Source: Actinomycetota bacterium (GTDB taxonomy: Bacteria; Actinomycetota; Actinomycetes; Actinomycetales; Angustibacteraceae). From it: 9,917 nucleotides of DNA. Position numbers and translations under genes: made by a program. The notes under the pieces are model-generated. The model was given only the letters and a program-made list of their open reading frames with translations, was not told the origin of the DNA and did not search any database. Positions 6,140-9,917 of the stretch are shown in pieces. Positions within the stretch are counted from its first letter, which is position 1. Each line of letters opens with the position of its first letter. Location of the stretch: the NCBI GenBank assembly GCA_014377795.1, contig JACMOY010000163.1:1-9917 (forward strand), in the 5' to 3' direction.

Positions 6140-7702
6140 ATGCCACGTACGCCGCTGACCCGTGTCCTTGCGACCATCACCCGGCAGCTGGCTGCCGAGG
6201 CACAGGATCCGGGTGCCCCGACTCCCCGCGGCCCCGCCCGGCGTCAGGGGGTGCGCGGCGCCCGTGTCCTCCCGCGGGGGGCAGGTGGACTGGCGAGCGC
6301 CGCCCCCGCCACCGCGGCACCTCCCGACGCGAGCGGTCCGCGGATCGTCGTCGTCGGTGCCGGGCTGGCCGGCCTCAGCGCGGCCTACCAGCTGCGTCAG
6401 GCGGGCTACGGCTCGACGGTGATCGAGGCGGCGGACCGCGTCGGTGGCCGCTGCTGGTCGATCACCGGGTACTTCGACGAGGGTCAGGTCGCCGAGCACG
6501 GCGGTGAGCTGATCGACCAGGGGCACACCGCCGTCCGGCAGCTCGCGCAGACCCTCGGGCTGACGCTGGACAACCTGCTGTCGGCGGAGGCGTCCGGCAC
6601 CGAGCCGATCTACTGGTTCGACGGGGCGCCCTACACCTACGCCGAGGCCACCAGCGACATCAAGGCGATCTGGCAGCAGCTGCACGCGGACGTGTCGGCT
6701 GCGGGCTACCCGACCCTCTACACCAGCTACACGGCGCGCGGTCTCGAGCTGGACCGGATGTCGATCAGCGACTGGATCGCGGCGTACGTCCCCGGCGGTG
6801 CGGCCTCGCGGCTGGGTCAGCTGCTCGACGTCGCCTACACGATCGAGTACGGCGCGCAGTGCTCGGTGCAGAGCTCACTGAACATGCTCTACCTGCTGGC
6901 CTTCTCGGGGCAGGGGCAGCTGCGCATCTTCGGCCCGAGCAACGAGAAGTACCACGTCCGCGGCGGCAACGAGCAGATCGCGTCCGGCCTCGCAGCGCTG
7001 CTGCCGCAGCAAATCCAGCTCGGGACGGCTCTCACCGCGCTGGTCAGCAACGCGGACGGCACCTGGACCCTGGTCACCAGGTCGGGCGCGACGACGACCA
7101 GCCGGGTCGCCGACCACGTGGTGCTCGCGCTGCCGTTCTCGTTGCTGCGCAGGGTCGACCTGACCAAGGCGCGGCTGCCGAAGCTGAAGACGACGGCGAT
7201 CAACCAGCTCGCGATGGGCACCAACAGCAAGCTGGCGCTGCAGTTCTCCGACCGCCACTGGCGCTCCCTGGGCGGCAACGGTGACACGTTCGCGGACACC
7301 GGGTACCAGAGCACCTGGGAGGTCACCCGCGCCCAGCCCGGCACCAGCGGCGTCCTCGTCGACTTCACCGGCGGCACCATCGGTGCGTCCTTCACCGGCG
7401 CCACCCCGCAGACCTTCGCGAGGCGGTTCCTGGGCCAGATCGAGCCGCTCTACCCCGGGCTCAGCGCGCGATGGAACGGCAAGGTGACGCTCGACGCCTG
7501 GTCGACCTACCCATGGGCCCTGGGCTCCTACTCCTACTGGAGGGTGGGCCAGTACACCGGGTTCAGCGGCGTCGAGGGGCAGGCCGTCGGCACGTGCCAC
7601 TTCGCCGGCGAGCACACCTCGCAGGACTTCCAGGGCTACCTGAACGGAGCCGTCGAGACCGGGTACCGCGCAGCCGCCGAGATCGTGGCCGCGCTGAAGT
7701 AG
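6140..7702 (+). CDS. Flavin monoamine oxidase family protein (FAD-dependent amine or L-amino acid oxidase)
   Basis: Enzymes of this family use FAD to oxidise an amine or amino acid to the imine, making hydrogen peroxide and then ammonia. The 520-residue product has GAGLAG at 73-78 (FAD GxGxxG loop) and EAADRVGGR at 96-104 (the conserved E and GGR after the second strand). It ends with FAGEHTS (488-494) and QGYLNGAVETG (498-508), the typical C-terminal FAD-binding segment of amine oxidases. Residues 1-65 are not part of the domain: a basic start, RR at 34-35, then a Gly/Ala-rich stretch (47-60). This looks like a Tat signal peptide whose twin-arginine motif is disrupted. The ATG at 6140 has AGGTG at 6131-6135 and its own predicted promoter. 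The substrate is unknown; putrescine, other amines or amino acids are possible. The gene stands where related genomes often carry coaX. Confidence 0.9.
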   Translation: MPRTPLTRVLATITRQLAAEAQDPGAPTPRGPARRQGVRGARVLPRGAGGLASAAPATAAPPDASGPRIVVVGAGLAGLSAAYQLRQAGYGSTVIEAADRVGGRCWSITGYFDEGQVAEHGGELIDQGHTAVRQLAQTLGLTLDNLLSAEASGTEPIYWFDGAPYTYAEATSDIKAIWQQLHADVSAAGYPTLYTSYTARGLELDRMSISDWIAAYVPGGAASRLGQLLDVAYTIEYGAQCSVQSSLNMLYLLAFSGQGQLRIFGPSNEKYHVRGGNEQIASGLAALLPQQIQLGTALTALVSNADGTWTLVTRSGATTTSRVADHVVLALPFSLLRRVDLTKARLPKLKTTAINQLAMGTNSKLALQFSDRHWRSLGGNGDTFADTGYQSTWEVTRAQPGTSGVLVDFTGGTIGASFTGATPQTFARRFLGQIEPLYPGLSARWNGKVTLDAWSTYPWALGSYSYWRVGQYTGFSGVEGQAVGTCHFAGEHTSQDFQGYLNGAVETGYRAAAEIVAALK

Positions 7703-7725
7703 CCGATGTCGGCGATCCGGCGTCG

Positions 7726-7754
7726 TTGAGATTCAGCTGACCTGACGCGATTGT
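7726..7754 (+). promoter_or_regulatory. Possible promoter upstream of the STAS gene
   Basis: TTGAGA (7726-7731) matches the -35 consensus at five of six positions, and GATTGT (7749-7754) follows after 17 bases as a weak -10. The 119 bases between the amine oxidase stop and the STAS start hold nothing else beyond a four-base-pair hairpin (7702-7713) and one copy of a 12-base repeat. Confidence 0.35.
7736..7747 (+). repeat. 12-base direct repeat, copy 1
   Basis: GCTGACCTGACG occurs here and identically at 8084-8095, one copy on each side of the STAS coding region. This copy lies in the spacer of the possible STAS promoter. It contains a TGAC-C-TGAC subrepeat that could be a protein-binding half-site arrangement, though chance is not excluded. 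Confidence 0.4.
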
Positions 7755-7811
7755 TTCCGCTCAGGCCTGGACCTCACGCCGGACGACGACCATGATCAAC
7801 CCACACGCTCG

Positions 7812-7816
7812 GGAGG
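7812..7816 (+). promoter_or_regulatory. Shine-Dalgarno sequence deciding the STAS start
   Basis: GGAGG lies five bases before the ATG at 7822. The upstream in-frame ATG at 7792 has no such sequence and no -10 element at leaderless spacing, so 7822 is preferred. Confidence 0.7.
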
Positions 7817-7821
7817 TGGGC

Positions 7822-8088
7822 ATGGCGCTGGTGCACGTGACGAGGATCGGGACGCAGGTGGTCGTACGACTCACCGGTGAGCTCGGCGACGCCGCGTCCG
7901 CCGAGCTCGACCGCGCGTTCGACGAGGTGCGCGTGCTGGCGTCCTCGCTGGTCGCCGTCGACCTGCAGGACGTCGAGCTGGTCGAGGGCGCGGGCCTGGA
8001 CTTCATCGCCCGGCTGCACGCGTGCTGGCGGGTCAAGCTGCTCAACGCGCCGACCGGGCTGCGGGCCCGCCTGGCCAGCACCGGCTGA
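7822..8088 (+). CDS. Small STAS-domain protein (anti-sigma factor antagonist-like) without the phosphorylated serine
   Basis: The 88-residue protein has the strand-helix layout of a single STAS domain: a first strand pair (residues 1-20, ending in LTGEL), a helix (24-37), the central strand LVAVDLQDVELV (43-54), the helix start GAGLDFIARL (56-65) and a last strand near KLLNAP. In SpoIIAA/RsbV-type antagonists the loop after the central strand reads DSSGL, and its second serine is phosphorylated by the partner anti-sigma kinase. Here the same position reads E55-G56-A57-G58-L59, so both serines are missing. STAS proteins act in the cytosol by binding anti-sigma factors or other partners. No kinase, phosphatase or sigma factor gene is near. 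It may be a constitutively active antagonist or a STAS domain with another role. The end of the protein is short compared with typical antagonists of about 100-110 residues. Confidence 0.75.
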   Translation: MALVHVTRIGTQVVVRLTGELGDAASAELDRAFDEVRVLASSLVAVDLQDVELVEGAGLDFIARLHACWRVKLLNAPTGLRARLASTG

Positions 8089-8095
8089 CCTGACG
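8084..8095 (+). repeat. 12-base direct repeat, copy 2
   Basis: This is identical to 7736-7747 (GCTGACCTGACG). The copy includes the stop codon of the STAS gene (TGA, 8086-8088) and lies just upstream of the lysS -10 element, where the -35 region and spacer would be. Confidence 0.4.
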
Positions 8096-8103
8096 ATCCC
8101 CGA

Positions 8104-8115
8104 TAACCTCACTGG
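8104..8115 (+). promoter_or_regulatory. -10 element of a leaderless promoter for lysS
   Basis: TAACCT (8104-8109) is followed by six bases (CACTGG) and then GTG at 8116. No Shine-Dalgarno sequence is present. The arrangement is the same as at the two divergent starts near 1564 and 1643, so lysS is probably transcribed on its own as a leaderless mRNA. No clear -35 hexamer is visible. Confidence 0.6.
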
Positions 8116-9639
8116 GTGACCCAGCCCGCCGACATCACGCCCTCCAGTGCGCTCGACGTCGGGGAGGACATTCCCGAGCAGATGCGGGTGCGTCGGGCCA
8201 AGCGCGACCGGATGCTGGCCGCCGGCACCGACCCCTATCCGGTAGCCGTCCCGCGCACCGACACCCTCGCGGCGGTCCGGGCGCGCCACGGCGACCTGGC
8301 GACCGGGGCCGAGACCGACGACGTGGTCGGCGTCGCGGGTCGGGTCGTGTTCGTCCGCAACACCGGCAAGCTGTGCTTCGCCACGCTGCAGGAGGGTGAC
8401 GGCACCCGCCTGCAGGCGATGCTCAGCCTCGACCAGGTGGGGGCCGAGCCCCTGGCCGCCTGGAAGGCCGACGTCGACCTCGGCGACCACGTCTTCGTGC
8501 ACGGCAGGGTGATCTCCAGCCGGCGCGGTGAGCTCAGCGTCATGGCCGACACCTGGGCGATGGCCGCCAAGGCCCTGCGCCCGCTGCCGAACCTGCACAC
8601 CGACCTGGGCGACGAGATGCGGGTGCGCCAGCGCTACGCCGACCTGATCGTGCGCCCGGCGGCCCGCGAGATGGTGCGCACCCGCGCGGCCGTCGTCCGC
8701 AGCCTGCGGCAGTCCTTCGACGCCCGCGGATTCATCGAGATCGAGACGCCGATGCTGCAGACGCTGCACGGCGGCGCGAGCGCCCGGCCCTTTCGCACCC
8801 ACATGAATGCGTACGACATCGAGCTGTTCCTGCGCATCGCCCCCGAGCTCTTTCTCAAGAGAGCGGCAGTGGGCGGCCTGGAACGGGTTTTCGAGATCAA
8901 CCGGAATTTTCGCAATGAGGGTGCCGACGCGACCCACAGCCCCGAGTTCGCGATGCTCGAGTTCTACGAGGCCTACGGCGACTACGACTCGGTCGCGCGA
9001 CTGACCCGCGACATCGTCCAGGAGGCCTGCGCCGCCGTGTTCGGCGCACACGTGGCCACGCTCGCCGACGGCACCGAGTACGACTTCGGCGGGCAGTGGG
9101 CCGAGGTCACGATGTACGAGTCGCTCTCGACCGCCCTCGGCGAGGACGTCACGCCCGACTCCACGGTCGGCGAGCTGCGGGCCCACGCCCAGCGGCTGGG
9201 GCTGGACGTCGACCCCGCCCACTACGGGCACGGCAAGCTGGTCGAGGGGCTGTGGGAGCACCTGGTGGGTGACCATCTGGTGGCCCCGACGTTCGTCCGC
9301 GACTTCCCGGTCGAGACCACGCCGCTCACCCGTCAGCACCGCAGCACGCCAGGCGTCACCGAGAAGTGGGACCTGTACGTGCGCGGTTTCGAGCTGGCCA
9401 CCGGGTACTCCGAGCTGGTCGACCCGGTGGTGCAGCGCGAGCGGTTCGCCCAGCAGGCCAAGGCAGCGGCGCTGGGCGACGAGGACGCGATGCGCCTGGA
9501 CGAGGACTTCCTGCGCGCGATGGAGTACGCGCTGCCACCGACGGGCGGCCAGGGCATGGGGATCGACCGCCTGCTGATCGCCCTGACCGGAGTCGGCATC
9601 CGCGACACCATCCTGTTCCCGCTGGTCAAGCCGTTGTGA
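8116..9639 (+). CDS. lysS: Lysyl-tRNA synthetase, class II
   Basis: LysRS charges tRNA-Lys with lysine using ATP. The 507-residue protein has an N-terminal OB-fold anticodon-binding domain (about 70-150) and a class II catalytic core: motif 1 [10 protein letters not shown] (205-214), motif 2 [13 protein letters not shown] (257-269) and motif 3 [11 protein letters not shown] (477-487). The length is normal. The lysine-pocket segment reads [11 protein letters not shown] (426-436), where the usual form is ELANxFSELND, so the residues matching E. coli LysU N424 and F426 are T429 and Y431; E433 (LysU E428) is kept. This may mark a divergent actinobacterial LysRS lineage related to the synthetase part of LysX, though no MprF-like membrane domain is present. 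Codons 226-269 hold a cluster of A/T-ending codons unlike the rest of the gene. The GTG at 8116 is chosen from the leaderless promoter. In mycobacteria the gene downstream is lsr2; here it is a lipase-like gene. Confidence 0.95.
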   Translation: MTQPADITPSSALDVGEDIPEQMRVRRAKRDRMLAAGTDPYPVAVPRTDTLAAVRARHGDLATGAETDDVVGVAGRVVFVRNTGKLCFATLQEGDGTRLQAMLSLDQVGAEPLAAWKADVDLGDHVFVHGRVISSRRGELSVMADTWAMAAKALRPLPNLHTDLGDEMRVRQRYADLIVRPAAREMVRTRAAVVRSLRQSFDARGFIEIETPMLQTLHGGASARPFRTHMNAYDIELFLRIAPELFLKRAAVGGLERVFEINRNFRNEGADATHSPEFAMLEFYEAYGDYDSVARLTRDIVQEACAAVFGAHVATLADGTEYDFGGQWAEVTMYESLSTALGEDVTPDSTVGELRAHAQRLGLDVDPAHYGHGKLVEGLWEHLVGDHLVAPTFVRDFPVETTPLTRQHRSTPGVTEKWDLYVRGFELATGYSELVDPVVQRERFAQQAKAAALGDEDAMRLDEDFLRAMEYALPPTGGQGMGIDRLLIALTGVGIRDTILFPLVKPL

Positions 9640-9672
9640 GCCGCCGGTGACGCACCGGTGAGCCCGCAACGG
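9631..9672 (+). other. Imperfect hairpin across the lysS end and the next start codon
   Basis: Outer arms CCGTTG (9631-9636) and CAACGG (9667-9672) enclose an inner stem, CCGGTG (9644-9649) with CACCGG (9653-9658), around a three-base loop. The internal loops are near-identical (TGAGCCG and TGAGCCCG). The inner stem ends on the first base of the downstream GTG start. It has no T-tract, so it could be a weak terminator of lysS or a structure limiting translation of the next gene. Confidence 0.35.
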
Positions 9673-9917
9673 CGGGGGGCCCTGGCCGCACTCGTCGCCT
9701 TCGTCGTCCTGGCGGTGCTGATCGTCGTGGTGGGCACGCACCGCCTGGCGGGGCGCTCCACCACGAGCTTCGTCGACCAGGCCACACCCGGCCCGGTGCT
9801 GCTGGTGCCCGGGTACGGCGGCAGCACGGCCTCGCTGCAGGTGCTGGCCGCGGCCCTGCGCGCGGGCGGCCGCGCCGCCCAGGTGCTCACCTTCGACGCC
9901 GACGGCACCGGTGAACC
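9658..9917 (+). CDS. Membrane-anchored alpha/beta hydrolase, lipase-like, 3' end outside the window
   Basis: The frame from GTG at 9658 is open to the window edge (86 codons) and codes for a basic start (QRRG, residues 4-7), a strongly hydrophobic segment (about 8-26, rich in Val, Leu and Ala) that is a signal anchor or signal peptide, then PVLLVPGYGGS (46-56), which matches the first strand and oxyanion loop of Lipase_2/EstA-type alpha/beta hydrolases. The catalytic serine, aspartate and histidine would lie beyond the window. The product is probably exported or anchored with the hydrolase outside the membrane. It starts 18 bases after the lysS stop, in the same frame, with no good ribosome-binding site, so expression may depend on lysS translation. 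Whether it cleaves lipids or other esters cannot be told. Confidence 0.75.
   Translation, partial: MSPQRRGALAALVAFVVLAVLIVVVGTHRLAGRSTTSFVDQATPGPVLLVPGYGGSTASLQVLAAALRAGGRAAQVLTFDADGTGE

Noticed and set aside
7702..7713. Possible terminator after the amine oxidase gene (GCCG-ATGT-CGGC)
   Set aside because: The four-base-pair stem with no T-tract is too weak to call.
7792..7821. Earlier in-frame ATG for the STAS gene
   Set aside because: It has no Shine-Dalgarno sequence and no leaderless -10; the ten extra residues precede the first strand of the STAS fold.
7774..9741. Long open frame of 655 codons on the minus strand opposite lysS
   Set aside because: It is antisense to a clear LysRS gene. 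Its composition (Arg, Gly, Val, Gln, His) is that of a GC-rich shadow, and no domain is visible.

Overview
The window is very GC-rich, nearly all codons end in G or C, and GTG starts are frequent. Gene content and order (a DUF2520 protein followed by panC, then nadB, nadC and, further on, lysS) point to a chromosome of the phylum Actinomycetota; I cannot name the genus. No tRNA, rRNA, CRISPR array, insertion sequence or phage gene was seen, and no gene-free stretch exceeds 300 bases. The longest gaps are about 118-120 bases, on either side of the amine oxidase gene.

Layout. On the minus strand (1-1564) two SAM-dependent methyltransferase genes overlap by 4 bases: a small class I enzyme, then a MidA/COG1565-like enzyme that runs off the left edge. 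They diverge from a plus-strand operon across a 78-base gap with a leaderless-type start signal on each side. The operon (1643-6022) is DUF2520 oxidoreductase, panC, nadB, nadC, every junction a 4-base GTGA or ATGA overlap. It joins pantothenate synthesis to de novo NAD synthesis. nadA, panB, panD and coaX are absent from the window.

After nadC comes a separately promoted flavin amine oxidase gene (6140-7702) whose 5' leader is made of overlapping hairpins, then an 88-residue STAS-domain protein (7822-8088) lacking the usual phosphorylated serine, then lysS (8116-9639), and finally the start of a membrane-anchored lipase-like alpha/beta hydrolase that runs off the right edge (9658-9917).

How it fits together. 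In Mycobacterium tuberculosis the comparable order is DUF2520, panC, panD, coaX, a hypothetical gene, lysS, lsr2. The skeleton here is the same, but nadB and nadC replace panD, the amine oxidase and STAS genes stand where coaX would be, and the lipase-like gene stands where lsr2 would be. The core is therefore cofactor synthesis (pantothenate to CoA, aspartate to NAD) plus translation, with accessory genes inserted between nadC and lysS.

No strikingly new multi-gene system is visible. The best leads are the repeated TANNNT-N6-RTG start signal, the switch-like leader before the amine oxidase, the damaged-looking Tat signal of that enzyme, the serine-free STAS protein, the altered lysine pocket of LysRS, and an anomalous A/T-ending codon patch inside lysS.
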